Source: Oscillospiraceae bacterium
GTDB taxonomy: Bacteria; Bacillota; Clostridia; Oscillospirales; Oscillospiraceae
Length of the DNA: 64,000 nt
Reading direction: 5' to 3'
Assembly (NCBI GenBank): GCA_902778115.1
Contig: CACYWG010000001.1
Location: 1-64,000, forward strand
Part shown: piece by piece, positions 39,536 to 49,732 of the stretch
Layout: every line of letters starts with the position of its first letter
Position numbering within the stretch: position 1 is the stretch's first letter
Notes under the pieces: model-generated
What the model saw: only the letters and a program-made list of their open reading frames with translations
Database searches by the model: none
Told to the model about the DNA's origin: nothing
Program-made: the position numbers and the translations under genes

Positions 39536-42163
39536 ATGGCACAGAACACCCAATCAAAGAAGAAAAAAACCTCCGGCAAAACGGCGGCGAAATCTGCGCC
39601 CAAATCTTCCGGGACAAAGCGGCAGGCGCCCCCGCCGGAGCCCGCGCCCCCCAGAAGGCGCGAGATCCTGGGCATCGTGTTTTTCTTTGCCGCTGTATTT
39701 CTGATCATCAGCTTCTTCAATTCCGAAGGCGCGCTGATCGTCCTCGGCACCGATTTCATCAAATCCCTCGTCGGCTACGGCTTCTGGCTGGCTGCCCCCG
39801 CCTTCCTCTTCTGCGCGGTGATCCTGCTGTTTCACCACGGCAGACCGGTCGCCTTCCGTGTGCTCTGCATCCTGATGCTGCCGGTTCTCTTCGGCGCGAT
39901 GATGCACGTGGTGAATGTCGGCGCGCCGCCTGAGGATTTTGTGCTGGGCGACGTTGTGAAAAGCCTTGCGCAGCAGGGCAAACTGCTGGCCTCCGGCGGC
40001 GTGCTGGGCGGCCTGTTCGGCTTCGCCTTGTATAAGGCCTTCAGCAAGGCGGGCGCGTTCATCGTACTTCTGGTGATCTTCGGGCTGTTTCTGATCGTCG
40101 GCACCAAATTTGACGTCAGCGGCGCGGCAAATAAGATCAAGGACCGCGCCACCAGACCTTATGAAGCGGAGGATCTTCCGCTTGAAACAAAGCCTGCGCC
40201 CGCTCAGCCCTTGCAGAAGAAAAAGAAGGCTCCCGCCGCCGATTCCTTCCCGCGCCCGCTCGGACGAAACGGGCGGGAGATGGATCTGCCGCTCGGAGAG
40301 GATGAGGAATTCCTTCCGGTTCGTGAATTTGATGACGGGAAGAGCGCCGAAGCCGAGCCCAAGCGGGCACGCGTGAGGAAAAAGGCGGCGCCTCCGGTGC
40401 AGACCGTCAGCCCCACGGAACGCGTGGAGCCGATGGATCTGGAGGACGCGGCCGATCTCGCAGGCATCGCCCTGCAGAGGGAACCGCAGGGCACGCCCGC
40501 CCGCGTGCGTCCGAGCGTCGCCGCGACCGAGATTTCCGATCCTCCCAAACCGAAAAAGACGGCGAAGGTCGATGTGGAGGCCGAGGCGAAGGCCGTGGCC
40601 GATTCGATCTCTGCACAGGGCGAGCAGGGTGAGTACCAGTTCCCGCCGCTGAATCTTCTGCGCGGCGGTGTCAGCGCCAACGTCGATTACCGCGACGAGG
40701 TGCGTCTCAATCGCGAACGACTGGAAAATGCGCTGCACAGCTTCGGCATCAGCTCCGCCATCGTCGGCGTGATCCGCGGGCCTACCGTGACGCGCTATGA
40801 TATCGAGCTGGAGCAGGGTGTCAAGCTCTCGCGCGTGACGAATCTGGCGGGCGACTTGGCCCTGGCGCTCGGCGTCGTCAACGTCCGCATCGCGCCGATC
40901 CCGGACAAGATCTCCACCGTCGGCATCGAGGTGCCGAACAAGCTCGTCAGCACCGTCTATCTGCGCGATATCCTGGAGACGCCGAAATTCATCAACGCCA
41001 AGAGCAAGATCAGCTTTGCACTCGGCAAGGATATCAGCGGCGAGGGCATCGTCGGCAACATCGCCAAACTGCCTCATTTGTTGATCGCCGGCACCACCGG
41101 CTCGGGCAAATCGGTCTGCATGAACAGCCTGATCCTGAGCCTGCTGTATAAAGCGCGGCCGGATGAGGTCAAGCTCATCATGATCGACCCGAAGATGGTC
41201 GAGCTCGGCATCTATAACGGCATCCCGCATCTGTACGTTCCCGTCGTCACCGACCCGAAAAAGGCGGCCGGCGCACTGCAGTGGTCGGTAGTCGAGATGC
41301 TCAAGCGCTACCGTCTTTTCTCCGAGGCGGGTGTCCGCGATCTGGAAGGCTATAACAAGCACTGCGAAGCCAACGGCGAGCAGAAGCTGCCGCAGGTCGT
41401 CATCGTCATCGACGAGCTGGCCGACCTGATGATGATCGCCGCCAAAGAGGTCGAAGAGAGCATTTGCCGCGTGGCGCAGATGGGCCGTGCGGCCGGCATG
41501 CACCTTGTGATCGCAACCCAGCGTCCTTCGGCGGACGTCATCACCGGCCTGATGAAGGCAAACGTCCCCTCCCGCATCGCTTTTGCGGTCTCCTCCGCGA
41601 TGGAAAGCCGCATCATCCTGGACCAGAGCGGCGCGGAGAAGCTGGTCGGCATGGGCGATATGCTGTTCTCTCCGGTCGGCGTCGGCAAGCCGGTGCGCAT
41701 CCAGGGCGCCTTTGTCTCCGACGAAGAGCGCGAGGCCGTGGTGCAGTTCATCAAGGAGAATGCCGGCGGCGCGCAGTCGAATCAGGACATCGAGGAATAC
41801 ATGAACAAGGCTGCCGAAGAAAAGAGCGGCGCGGACAACGGAAAAGGCGCCGCGGACGAAAGTCCGGCCGGCGAGTACGACGAGATGCTGCCGCAGGCGG
41901 TGGAAGCCGTTTTGGAAGCCAAGTCCTGCTCGGTTTCCATGCTGCAGCGGCGCGTGAAGCTCGGCTATTCCCGTGCGGCCCGCATCGTGGACCAGATGGA
42001 AGAGCTCGGCATCGTCGGACCCTATGAGGGTGCCAAACCCCGCAGCGTGACCATCGACCGCAACGGCTGGCTGGAACTGCAGGCGCAGCTTGGCATGGCT
42101 CCTGCCGGAGATATGGCTCTGGCCGCCGAAATGAACGAAGACAGCGAAAATATGGAATACTGA
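39536..42163 (+). CDS. ftsK: DNA translocase FtsK/SpoIIIE family
   Basis: This 875-residue protein has an N-terminal membrane domain with about four helices (residues 40-190), a variable Pro/Ala-rich linker (200-360), the motor domain with Walker A GTTGSGKSV and Walker B VVIVIDELADLMM, and a C-terminal gamma winged helix (CSVSMLQRRVKLGYSRAARI) that reads polar DNA motifs. It moves the chromosome at the division or sporulation septum. Since the organism sporulates, it may be the SpoIIIE orthologue; the sequence alone does not separate the two roles. Confidence 0.95.
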   Translation: MAQNTQSKKKKTSGKTAAKSAPKSSGTKRQAPPPEPAPPRRREILGIVFFFAAVFLIISFFNSEGALIVLGTDFIKSLVGYGFWLAAPAFLFCAVILLFHHGRPVAFRVLCILMLPVLFGAMMHVVNVGAPPEDFVLGDVVKSLAQQGKLLASGGVLGGLFGFALYKAFSKAGAFIVLLVIFGLFLIVGTKFDVSGAANKIKDRATRPYEAEDLPLETKPAPAQPLQKKKKAPAADSFPRPLGRNGREMDLPLGEDEEFLPVREFDDGKSAEAEPKRARVRKKAAPPVQTVSPTERVEPMDLEDAADLAGIALQREPQGTPARVRPSVAATEISDPPKPKKTAKVDVEAEAKAVADSISAQGEQGEYQFPPLNLLRGGVSANVDYRDEVRLNRERLENALHSFGISSAIVGVIRGPTVTRYDIELEQGVKLSRVTNLAGDLALALGVVNVRIAPIPDKISTVGIEVPNKLVSTVYLRDILETPKFINAKSKISFALGKDISGEGIVGNIAKLPHLLIAGTTGSGKSVCMNSLILSLLYKARPDEVKLIMIDPKMVELGIYNGIPHLYVPVVTDPKKAAGALQWSVVEMLKRYRLFSEAGVRDLEGYNKHCEANGEQKLPQVVIVIDELADLMMIAAKEVEESICRVAQMGRAAGMHLVIATQRPSADVITGLMKANVPSRIAFAVSSAMESRIILDQSGAEKLVGMGDMLFSPVGVGKPVRIQGAFVSDEEREAVVQFIKENAGGAQSNQDIEEYMNKAAEEKSGADNGKGAADESPAGEYDEMLPQAVEAVLEAKSCSVSMLQRRVKLGYSRAARIVDQMEELGIVGPYEGAKPRSVTIDRNGWLELQAQLGMAPAGDMALAAEMNEDSENMEY

Positions 42164-42165
42164 AG

Positions 42166-42192
42166 GAAAAGGGCGCGAGAAACGCCCTTTTC
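42166..42192 (+). terminator. Hairpin between ftsK and mrnC
   Basis: The stem GAAAAGGGCG / CGCCCTTTTC with a TTTTC end is probably a partial terminator. The downstream mrnC start is only 13 bases away, so read-through must occur if mrnC has no other promoter. Confidence 0.7.
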
Positions 42193-42204
42193 TCATGAGA
42201 GAAT

Positions 42205-42606
42205 ATGAACGATTATCTGCATCTGCAAATGAATCCCGAGGACGTGAACCGTATCAGCATGCTTGGCCTCGCTCACGTCGGCGACGGCGTCTACGAGCTG
42301 CTGGTGCGCAGCATGCTCTGCGCGCAAGGCCACCAGGCCATCCAGGATCTGCACCGGGAAACGGTGCGCCTGGTCAACGCGACAGCCCAGGCCCAGGCCA
42401 TGGAAAAGCTCCTGCCGCTGCTGACCGAGGAGGAGAGCGCCGTCTACCGCCGCGGCAGAAACGCCAAGGTACACGGCATCCCGCCAAAATCCAGCGTGGC
42501 CGAATACCACAGCGCCACCGGTCTGGAGGCGCTGTTCGGATGGCTGTACCTGCTGGGCCGCAGGGAGCGCCTGTCTGAGCTTTTTGCGCATATCACGGAG
42601 GAATAA
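42205..42606 (+). CDS. mrnC: Mini-ribonuclease III
   Basis: This 133-residue RNase III catalytic domain lacks a dsRNA-binding domain. ISMLGLAHVGDGVYELLVRS contains the catalytic acidic block, and VHGIPPKSSVAEYHSATGLE with LEALFGWLYLLG is the second block. It matures 23S rRNA in Bacillota. It sits directly before rqcH (3-base gap). Confidence 0.94.
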   Translation: MNDYLHLQMNPEDVNRISMLGLAHVGDGVYELLVRSMLCAQGHQAIQDLHRETVRLVNATAQAQAMEKLLPLLTEEESAVYRRGRNAKVHGIPPKSSVAEYHSATGLEALFGWLYLLGRRERLSELFAHITEE

Positions 42607-42609
42607 GCC

Positions 42610-44337
42610 ATGCCTTTGGACGCTATCTGCCTGCAGGCGCTGACGGCGGAGCTTGCTCCGCAGCTGGAGGGCGCCAAAATAGAAAAGGTGCAGCAGCCCG
42701 AACGGGACCTGCTGCTTCTTTCCCTGCGCGGCAAAATGGGCGGCGGCAAACTTCTGATCGCCGCCGGCACGGGAAATGCCCGCATGCACTTTACTGCGGA
42801 GACGGTGGAAAATCCCCCGGAGCCGCCGATGTTCTGCATGCTGCTGCGCAAGCACCTGGTCGGCGCGCGCATTCTTTCCGTTTCGCAGCCAGATCATGAG
42901 CGCATGCTGCGCATCGATCTGGAAGCGCGGGACGAAATGGGCGATGTTGCCGGGAAAGCGCTGATCGTTGAAATGATCGGACGCAGCTCCAACGTCATCC
43001 TTGTCGGACAGGACGGGCGGATCATCGACTGCCTGCGCCGGATGGACTTTGCCGGGGATGAACTGCGGCGCCTGTTGCCGGGGATGCTCTACCGCATGCC
43101 GCCGGCGCAGGACAAGCGAAGCATTTTCAAACTGAACGCGGATGAAATTTTGCCTTTGATCGAATCTGCCGATCGTTCTGTTCCCGTCGATCGCTGGCTG
43201 CTGAACCAGTTTTCCGGTCTGTCGCCGCTGATTTGCCGGGAGCTTGCCTTCCGCAGCGGAGAAGACTATAACGCTCTCGCGCCGGAGCTTTCGCGGCTGA
43301 CCGATCGGCTGAAAGCGCAGGATTTCCATCCGGTCATGCTTCTTGAGAACGGCGTGCCTCGTGACTTCAGCTTTATGGACATCGGGCAGTATGGCATGCG
43401 TATGGACAAGCGTCCCTGCGAGTCGTTTTCCGGGATGCTCGACGCTTTCTACGCGCAGCGCGAGCGGGCGGAACGGCAGCGCCGCCGCAGCCATGATCTG
43501 CTTCGAACAGTGCGTACGGCCCGTGACCGCTTGCAGCGAAAGCTCGGCCTGCAGCGCGAGGAGTTCCGGCGTACAGAGAGCCGTGACGAGCTTCGCAAAC
43601 AGGCGGAGCTGCTGACCGCCAATCTCTACCGCCTGAAAAAAGGCGACCGGGAGCTTTGCTGCGAGGACTATTATCTGGAGGATTCGCCTGAGATCCGGAT
43701 TCCGCTCGACCCGCTGAAAACGCCGCAGCAGAACGCGGCGGCGATGTATAAAGAGTATAATAAGCGCAAGGCGGCGGCGGAGCATCTGCGTGTGTTTCTC
43801 GCGCAGGGCGAGCAGCAGCTGGATTATCTGGAAAGCGTTCTCGATCAGATCGAGCGCGCCGAGGGAGAAAAGGATCTCGCGGAGCTGCGCAGGGAACTGA
43901 CCGAAACCGGCTATCTGAAAAAGCAGAAGAAGGGGAAGCCGGAGAAGATCAAAGCGCAGGGGCCGCTGGTCTACCGCTCGGACGACGGCTTTGAGATCCT
44001 CGTCGGGCGCAACAACCTGCAAAACGACGAGCTGACGACAAAAACTGCCCGCCGCACGGATTACTGGCTGCATACGCAAAAGGTGCACGGCAGCCACGTC
44101 GTCATCCGCTGCGAGGGCGAAGAGCCGCCGGAAAGAACGATCGAGCAGGCGGCGAGCCTGGCGGTCTATCATTCCCAGGGAAGGGACGGCGGCAAGATCC
44201 CGGTGGATGTTACGATGATCCGCTTCGTGCGAAAGCCCTCCGGTGCGCTGCCCGGCAAGGTGATCTACACGGACTATCATACGCTGCTGGCCCAGGCGGA
44301 TGAGGCGCTTGCGGATAGACTGAGGCAAAAAAAATGA
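42610..44337 (+). CDS. rqcH: Ribosome quality-control protein RqcH (NFACT family)
   Basis: This 575-residue NFACT protein has the NFACT-N domain (MPLDAICLQALTAELAPQLE; PEPPMFCMLLRKHLVGARIL), a central coiled coil (residues 275-440), and NFACT-R (FEILVGRNNLQNDELTTKTA; DYWLHTQKVHGSHVVI). In Bacillus RqcH binds stalled 50S subunits and adds C-terminal alanine tails with tRNA-Ala. Older databases call it fibronectin-binding protein. It complements the tmRNA/SmpB rescue system also present in this window. Confidence 0.95.
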   Translation: MPLDAICLQALTAELAPQLEGAKIEKVQQPERDLLLLSLRGKMGGGKLLIAAGTGNARMHFTAETVENPPEPPMFCMLLRKHLVGARILSVSQPDHERMLRIDLEARDEMGDVAGKALIVEMIGRSSNVILVGQDGRIIDCLRRMDFAGDELRRLLPGMLYRMPPAQDKRSIFKLNADEILPLIESADRSVPVDRWLLNQFSGLSPLICRELAFRSGEDYNALAPELSRLTDRLKAQDFHPVMLLENGVPRDFSFMDIGQYGMRMDKRPCESFSGMLDAFYAQRERAERQRRRSHDLLRTVRTARDRLQRKLGLQREEFRRTESRDELRKQAELLTANLYRLKKGDRELCCEDYYLEDSPEIRIPLDPLKTPQQNAAAMYKEYNKRKAAAEHLRVFLAQGEQQLDYLESVLDQIERAEGEKDLAELRRELTETGYLKKQKKGKPEKIKAQGPLVYRSDDGFEILVGRNNLQNDELTTKTARRTDYWLHTQKVHGSHVVIRCEGEEPPERTIEQAASLAVYHSQGRDGGKIPVDVTMIRFVRKPSGALPGKVIYTDYHTLLAQADEALADRLRQKK

Positions 44338-44363
44338 CAGGTTCCAACGGAACCTGTCATTTT
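44333..44363. terminator. Bidirectional terminator overlapping the rqcH stop
   Basis: A 14-bp stem AAATGACAGGTTCC / GGAACCTGTCATTT, loop AAC, has T-runs on both strands between rqcH and the converging PAP2 gene. Confidence 0.92.
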
Positions 44364-44365
44364 CA

Positions 44366-45016
44366 TCATGCGGTCGGTGAATGTTTTCCGGTCTTTTGCC
44401 TGGGCTTGATAAAATCCAGATGATAAAAGCGCTTGGGAATGACATTCTGGGCGATCAGCGTGCCGAGAATGCCGGCGATTGTGCCGACGATCAGTCCGCC
44501 CAGCACGTCGCTGGGGTAATGAACGACGAGATAGATGCGGCTCAGCCCCATCAGGAAGGCGAAAATCAGCGCCATCCAGCTCACGCGCTTTTTGCCGAGC
44601 AGAAACACCGGCACCATCGTGGCGAAGGCTGCGGTGGTATGACCGGAGGGAAAGCTCTTGTCGCTCTCCGTATGAGCGCCCATCATCTGCCACAGGGGAT
44701 AGAAGAAGCCGTTTTCGTCCGCATAGGGGCGCGGCCTCGCGATAACGACCTTGATGAACAGATTGGTAAACAGTGCGCCGATCGTGACGCCGAGCAGCAT
44801 CGCAGTGCCGAAGCGGCGGGTCCTCTTGCTGACGATCAGACACAGCGACAGGAGGATCAGAAAAATCCCGCCCTTGCCCATCAGGGAAATCAGCTCCAGA
44901 AACGGGGAAAAGAACCAGCCGGCGGCGTCGTACAGCTGATGAACGCCGGCGGTCACAGCCTGGTCAAAGCCGGCAAAAGCCGTATTGAGCCACATGGCAG
45001 CGGCAGTACCTTGCAT
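44366..45016 (-). CDS. PAP2-family membrane phosphatase
   Basis: This 216-residue membrane phosphatase has about five helices and the three-part signature KVVIARPRP, PSGHTT and SRIYLVVHYPSD, the catalytic lysine, histidines and arginines of PAP2 enzymes. It probably dephosphorylates a lipid phosphate such as undecaprenyl diphosphate or phosphatidic acid on the outer face. The ATG at 45016 follows AAAGGAG. It is monocistronic. Confidence 0.93.
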   Translation of the reverse strand: MQGTAAAMWLNTAFAGFDQAVTAGVHQLYDAAGWFFSPFLELISLMGKGGIFLILLSLCLIVSKRTRRFGTAMLLGVTIGALFTNLFIKVVIARPRPYADENGFFYPLWQMMGAHTESDKSFPSGHTTAAFATMVPVFLLGKKRVSWMALIFAFLMGLSRIYLVVHYPSDVLGGLIVGTIAGILGTLIAQNVIPKRFYHLDFIKPRQKTGKHSPTA

Positions 45017-45136
45017 ATGATTACTCCTTTGTTTTGATTTCTCCTTGATTCTACCACAGTTGACAGCGGAAGTCCATGCTAATTTAAATAGTCCTTTATG
45101 TTCTCCTTGTTTTTGCCGTGAAACTTACGCATTTTC

Positions 45137-45165
45137 TTGTCTTTGCGCAGCAGAAATGATATAAT
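45137..45165 (+). promoter_or_regulatory. Promoter of uvrB
   Basis: TTGTCT (45137-45142) and TATAAT (45160-45165) are 17 bp apart. No GAAC-N4-GTTC SOS box was seen in 45017-45191. Confidence 0.8.
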
Positions 45166-45191
45166 AAAATGAATGATTTTGGGGTGATGCA

Positions 45192-47171
45192 ATGGATCAT
45201 TTTCAGCTTGTTTCCGACTATCGGCCGACCGGCGATCAGCCGGAGGCGATCGATCTGCTGACGCAGGGAATCGAAAACGGGATCGACGAGCAGGTGCTGC
45301 TCGGTGTGACCGGCTCGGGCAAGACCTTTACGATGGCGAACGTCATCGCACGGCTCAACCGCCCGACGCTGGTGCTGGCGCACAACAAGACGCTGGCCGC
45401 CCAGCTGTGCAGCGAGTTTCGTGAGTTTTTCCCGAACAACGCGGTGGAATACTTTGTCTCGTATTACGACTACTATCAGCCCGAGGCCTATATCCCGCAT
45501 ACTGATACCTTTATCGAGAAGGATTGTTCGATCAACGACGAGATCGAGCGCCTGCGCCACAGCGCAACCTCCAGCCTTTTTGAGCGGCGTGACGTGATCG
45601 TTGTGTCCTCCGTCTCCTGCATCTACGGTCTGGGTGACCCGATCGACTATGCCAACATGGTCGTCTCGCTCCGTCCGGGCCAGACCCGGAACTTTGACGA
45701 GCTGCTGCACAAGCTGGTGGAGATCCGCTACGAGCGCAACGACATTGCCTTCGAGCGCAATATGTTCCGCGTGCGCGGCGATACGGTTGAGGTTTTTCCG
45801 GCCTATTCCAACGACAAGGCCATCCGCATCGAATTCTTCGGCGACGAAGTGGACCGCATCAGCGAGATTAACGTCGTTACCGGCACGCCGACCCGCATTT
45901 TGAACCATGTGGCGATCTATCCGGCGAGCCACTACGTCACCACGAAGGAAAAGCTGGCCGCAGCCATCGACCGCATCCGCGTTGAATGTGATGAGCGGGT
46001 GAAATACTTTGAAGCCAACAACCGCCTGCTGGAGGCGCAGCGCATCAAGCAGCGCACCGATTACGATATCGAGATGATGCAGGAGCTCGGCTACTGCTCC
46101 GGCATTGAGAACTATTCGCGCGTGATTTCCAACCGCGCGCCCGGCAGCCCGCCGATGACGCTGCTGGACTATTTCCCGAAGGATTTCCTGCTGTTTGTCG
46201 ATGAGAGCCACGTGACGCTGCCGCAGGTGCGCGCGATGTACCGCGGCGACCGTGCGCGCAAGGAAGCGCTGGTGGAGTACGGCTTCCGCCTGCCCTCGGC
46301 CTTTGATAACCGTCCGCTCAAGTATGATGAGTTTACCGAGCGCATCCATCAGCGCGTCTATGTCTCCGCAACGCCCGGCGACTATGAAAAGGAGCGGGCC
46401 GGGCAGATCGTGGAGCAGATCATCCGCCCGACCGGCCTGCTGGATCCCGAGATCTTTGTCCGCCCGGTAGAGGGACAGATCGACGATCTGATCGGCGAAA
46501 TCAACGCCAAGATCGAAAAGGGCCAGCGCAGCCTGGTGACGACGCTCACCAAGCGCATGGCGGAGGATCTGACCGATTATCTGCAGGGCGTCGGCATCCG
46601 CTGCCGCTATATGCACCACGATATCGGCACCATCGAGCGAATGGAGATCATCCGCGATCTGCGTCTCGGCGAATTTGACGTGCTGGTCGGCATCAACCTT
46701 TTGCGCGAGGGCCTGGACATCCCGGAGGTCGGCCTGGTTGCGATCCTGGACGCGGATAAAGAGGGTTTCCTCCGCAGCGAGACGAGCCTCATCCAGACTG
46801 TCGGCCGCGCCGCGCGCAATGCCGAGAGCATTGTCATCATGTATGCCGATACCGTGACACCTTCGATGCGCGCCTGCATCAACGAAACACAGCGCCGCCG
46901 CGCCAAGCAGATGGCCTATAACGAAGAGCACGGCATCGTGCCGCAGACGATCGTGAAAAACGTGCGCGAGCTGCTGGAGATCTCCACGGACGCGTCCTCT
47001 GTGCCGACAAAGGCCAACGGCATGAAGATGACCGAACGGGAGCGCCGCGAGCTGATCGCTTCGCTCGAGAGCAAGATGAAGAAGGCTGCTCAGATGCTGG
47101 AATACGAGATCGCTGCGCAGCTGCGCGACGAGATCATCCGGCTGCGCGGCGAAACACAGCTGAAGAGGTAA
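45192..47171 (+). CDS. uvrB: Excinuclease ABC subunit B
   Basis: This 659-residue UvrB is the damage-verifying helicase-like subunit of nucleotide excision repair. It has helicase motif [16 protein letters not shown], the beta-hairpin region [20 protein letters not shown], motif II VDESH, motif [11 protein letters not shown], and a C-terminal UVR domain ([20 protein letters not shown]) that binds UvrC. The length is normal. It is followed by polA after five bases, which supplies the repair synthesis step. Confidence 0.97.
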   Translation: MDHFQLVSDYRPTGDQPEAIDLLTQGIENGIDEQVLLGVTGSGKTFTMANVIARLNRPTLVLAHNKTLAAQLCSEFREFFPNNAVEYFVSYYDYYQPEAYIPHTDTFIEKDCSINDEIERLRHSATSSLFERRDVIVVSSVSCIYGLGDPIDYANMVVSLRPGQTRNFDELLHKLVEIRYERNDIAFERNMFRVRGDTVEVFPAYSNDKAIRIEFFGDEVDRISEINVVTGTPTRILNHVAIYPASHYVTTKEKLAAAIDRIRVECDERVKYFEANNRLLEAQRIKQRTDYDIEMMQELGYCSGIENYSRVISNRAPGSPPMTLLDYFPKDFLLFVDESHVTLPQVRAMYRGDRARKEALVEYGFRLPSAFDNRPLKYDEFTERIHQRVYVSATPGDYEKERAGQIVEQIIRPTGLLDPEIFVRPVEGQIDDLIGEINAKIEKGQRSLVTTLTKRMAEDLTDYLQGVGIRCRYMHHDIGTIERMEIIRDLRLGEFDVLVGINLLREGLDIPEVGLVAILDADKEGFLRSETSLIQTVGRAARNAESIVIMYADTVTPSMRACINETQRRRAKQMAYNEEHGIVPQTIVKNVRELLEISTDASSVPTKANGMKMTERERRELIASLESKMKKAAQMLEYEIAAQLRDEIIRLRGETQLKR

Positions 47172-47175
47172 GACG

Positions 47176-49731
47176 ATGAAATGTATGATTTTGGACGGCA
47201 ACAGCATTGTCAACCGTGCCTTTTACGGGGTGCGCGCACTCAATGCACCGGACGGCACGCCCACCAATGCGGTCTACGGCTTTCTTGCGATCCTGCAGCG
47301 CCTGCTGGACGAGCAGAAACCGGACGCCCTCTGCGTGAGCTTTGACCGGAAGGAGCCGACCTTCCGCCACCGGGCGGACGCCGACTATAAGGCGACGCGC
47401 CATCCAATGCCGGAGGAGCTTGCGGTGCAGATGCCGCTTTTGAAGGAAACGCTGGACGCCATGGGCATCCGGCATTACGAACTGGCGGGCTATGAGGCGG
47501 ACGACATCCTGGGAACCGTTTCCGTTCAATGCGAAAAAGCCGGCTGGGACTGCGTGATCGTTACCGGCGACAAGGACAGCCTGCAGCTCGTCACGCCGCA
47601 CACCACGGTCTGCCAGGTCAAAAGCCGCATGGGCCAGACCGAAACGATCCTTTATACCCCCGAGCGTTTCTTTGAGGAATACGGCTTTGAGCCGAAGCGC
47701 ATGGTCGATCTCAAGGCCCTGATGGGTGACAGCTCCGACAATATCCCGGGCGTCCCCGGCATCGGCGAAAAGACCGCGCTGGATCTGATCCGCCGCTTCG
47801 GATCGCTTGAGGCGATCTATGCCGATCTGGATACGAATGAGATCAAGGACAGTCTGCGTAAAAAGCTCAGCGCGGGGGAGGAGAGCGCCAGAAAGTCCTT
47901 CTGGCTTGCGACGATCCTCTGTGAGGTGCCGATGGCCTTTAGCCCGGAGGAAAATCGCTGGGATAAAAACTATCGCCCTGAGCTGTTCACGCTCTTTCAG
48001 CGCCTCGGCTTTCACAAGTTCATTGAGAAATGGGGCCTCGAGGCGCCGGTTGAAGTGTTGGAAAAGGTGAATGCTGCTTCTTTGCCGCGTGTTGAGCTCA
48101 ACAGCGATAGCCTGCCCGCTTTCTTGAATGAAGCGCTTGACGGACGGACGCTTGCCGTTTATGCGCCGGACAGCCTGGACCGTTTGGAACTCTGCGACGG
48201 CGCAGCTGTATATACCGCATCCTGGAACGACTGCGGCGAAGCCTATCAGGACCTGCTGCGCTCACTTTTCTCTGAAAAAGTCCCGAAGCTTTCCCACAAT
48301 GTCAAAAACCTGATGAGCCTGCTGATGAAGGAAGGCCTGAGCGTGGACGGCTTCGTGTTCGATACGGCTCTGGCCGGCTATCTGCTGGATGCGACTGCGA
48401 GCGATTATGCGCCGGAGAGGTTATCCGCGCGCTATGTCGGCGAGGAAAAAGCCGGCGCCGAGGCGATCTGGGGGCTCTGGGAGCCGATGAAACAGAAGCT
48501 GGCGGACGATGGCATGACCGCGCTCTTTGAAACGATCGAACTGCCGCTGTGCCGGGTTCTGGCAGACATGGAACAGGTCGGCTTTTTCGTTGACCGCAAG
48601 GCGCTGTACGAGTTTGGCGAGAGCCTCAACGCGGGCATCGCCGCGCTTCAGGAGAGCATCTGGCGGCACGCGGGTCATGAATTCAACATCCTGTCTCCCA
48701 AGCAGCTCGGCACGGTGCTTTTTGACGAGCTGATGCTGCCCTCCGGCAAAAAGACCAAGACCGGCTGGAGCACGAACGCGGATGTTCTGGACAAGCTGCG
48801 CGGCAAGCATCCCATCGTGGACGAGGTGCTGGATTACCGGATGCTGACCAAGCTCAAATCCACCTATGCCGAGGGGCTGCTGAAGGTCATCGAGGCCGAC
48901 GGGCGCATCCACACCAATTTCCAGATGACCGTGACGGCGACAGGCCGCCTGTCCTCGACGGAGCCGAACCTGCAGAATATCCCGGTGCGCAAGGAGCTCG
49001 GTGCACAGATCCGCCGGATGTTCGTCGCCTCGCCCGGCCACGTCCTTGTGGACGCCGACTACAGCCAGATCGAGCTGCGTTTGCTTGCGCATATTTCCGA
49101 CGACAAGACCATGCAGGAGGCCTTTCTCAGCGGGGAGGATTTCCACCGCGTCACGGCCTCGCAGGTCTTTGATACGCCGCTGGATGAGGTCACGCCGCTG
49201 CTGCGCAGCCGGGCCAAGGCCGTCAACTTCGGCATTGTGTACGGTATCTCCGCCTTTTCCCTGGCGCAGGATATCGGCGTCTGGCCCAGTGAGGCGAAAG
49301 CCTATATCGACGCCTATCTGTCCAAGTATCACGGTGTTCGTGACTATATGAAGCATATTGTCGAGCAGGCGCGCGCCGATGGTTATGTTTCCACACTCTA
49401 TGGCCGGCGGAGAGAGCTGCCGGAGCTCAAGAGCTCGAACTTCAACATGCGTTCCTTCGGCGAACGTGTGGCGCTGAATATGCCCATCCAGGGCACCGCG
49501 GCCGACATCATCAAGCTGGCCATGGTCCGCGTCTACCGCAGGCTGCGCGAAGAAAAGCTGCAGGCCAGGCTCATCCTGCAGGTACACGACGAACTGATCG
49601 TCGAGTGCCCGGAGGAGGAAGCGGAGCGCGTATGTGAGCTGCTGCGCTATGAGATGGAGCACACGGCAGAGCTTGCCGTTCCGCTGACGGCGGACGCGCA
49701 CATCGGCCACAGCTGGGCAGAGGCGCACTGA
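47176..49731 (+). CDS. polA: DNA polymerase I
   Basis: This 851-residue DNA polymerase I has an intact 5'-3' exonuclease domain (residues 1-290; YEADDILGTVS, VTGDKDSLQLV, GDSSDNIPGVPGIGEKTA), a degenerate 3'-5' exonuclease region (about 300-450) lacking the DxE metal-binding motif, and the polymerase domain (VDADYSQIELR, RSRAKAVNFGIVYGIS, QVHDELIVE). It probably lacks proofreading, as in several Bacillota. It is co-transcribed with uvrB, rimI and tsaD. Confidence 0.97.
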   Translation: MKCMILDGNSIVNRAFYGVRALNAPDGTPTNAVYGFLAILQRLLDEQKPDALCVSFDRKEPTFRHRADADYKATRHPMPEELAVQMPLLKETLDAMGIRHYELAGYEADDILGTVSVQCEKAGWDCVIVTGDKDSLQLVTPHTTVCQVKSRMGQTETILYTPERFFEEYGFEPKRMVDLKALMGDSSDNIPGVPGIGEKTALDLIRRFGSLEAIYADLDTNEIKDSLRKKLSAGEESARKSFWLATILCEVPMAFSPEENRWDKNYRPELFTLFQRLGFHKFIEKWGLEAPVEVLEKVNAASLPRVELNSDSLPAFLNEALDGRTLAVYAPDSLDRLELCDGAAVYTASWNDCGEAYQDLLRSLFSEKVPKLSHNVKNLMSLLMKEGLSVDGFVFDTALAGYLLDATASDYAPERLSARYVGEEKAGAEAIWGLWEPMKQKLADDGMTALFETIELPLCRVLADMEQVGFFVDRKALYEFGESLNAGIAALQESIWRHAGHEFNILSPKQLGTVLFDELMLPSGKKTKTGWSTNADVLDKLRGKHPIVDEVLDYRMLTKLKSTYAEGLLKVIEADGRIHTNFQMTVTATGRLSSTEPNLQNIPVRKELGAQIRRMFVASPGHVLVDADYSQIELRLLAHISDDKTMQEAFLSGEDFHRVTASQVFDTPLDEVTPLLRSRAKAVNFGIVYGISAFSLAQDIGVWPSEAKAYIDAYLSKYHGVRDYMKHIVEQARADGYVSTLYGRRRELPELKSSNFNMRSFGERVALNMPIQGTAADIIKLAMVRVYRRLREEKLQARLILQVHDELIVECPEEEAERVCELLRYEMEHTAELAVPLTADAHIGHSWAEAH

Positions 49732-49732
49732 G

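Noticed and set aside
39554..42196. 880-codon open frame antisense to ftsK
   Set aside because: Its translation is Arg/His/Asp-rich low-complexity text mirrored from a GC-rich gene; the sense strand encodes a clear FtsK with Walker motifs.
42193..44445. 750-codon open frame antisense to mrnC and rqcH
   Set aside because: It shadows two recognised genes and has no family features or ribosome site.
45096..47213. 705-codon open frame antisense to uvrB
   Set aside because: Shadow of uvrB; composition typical of reverse-strand GC-rich coding DNA.
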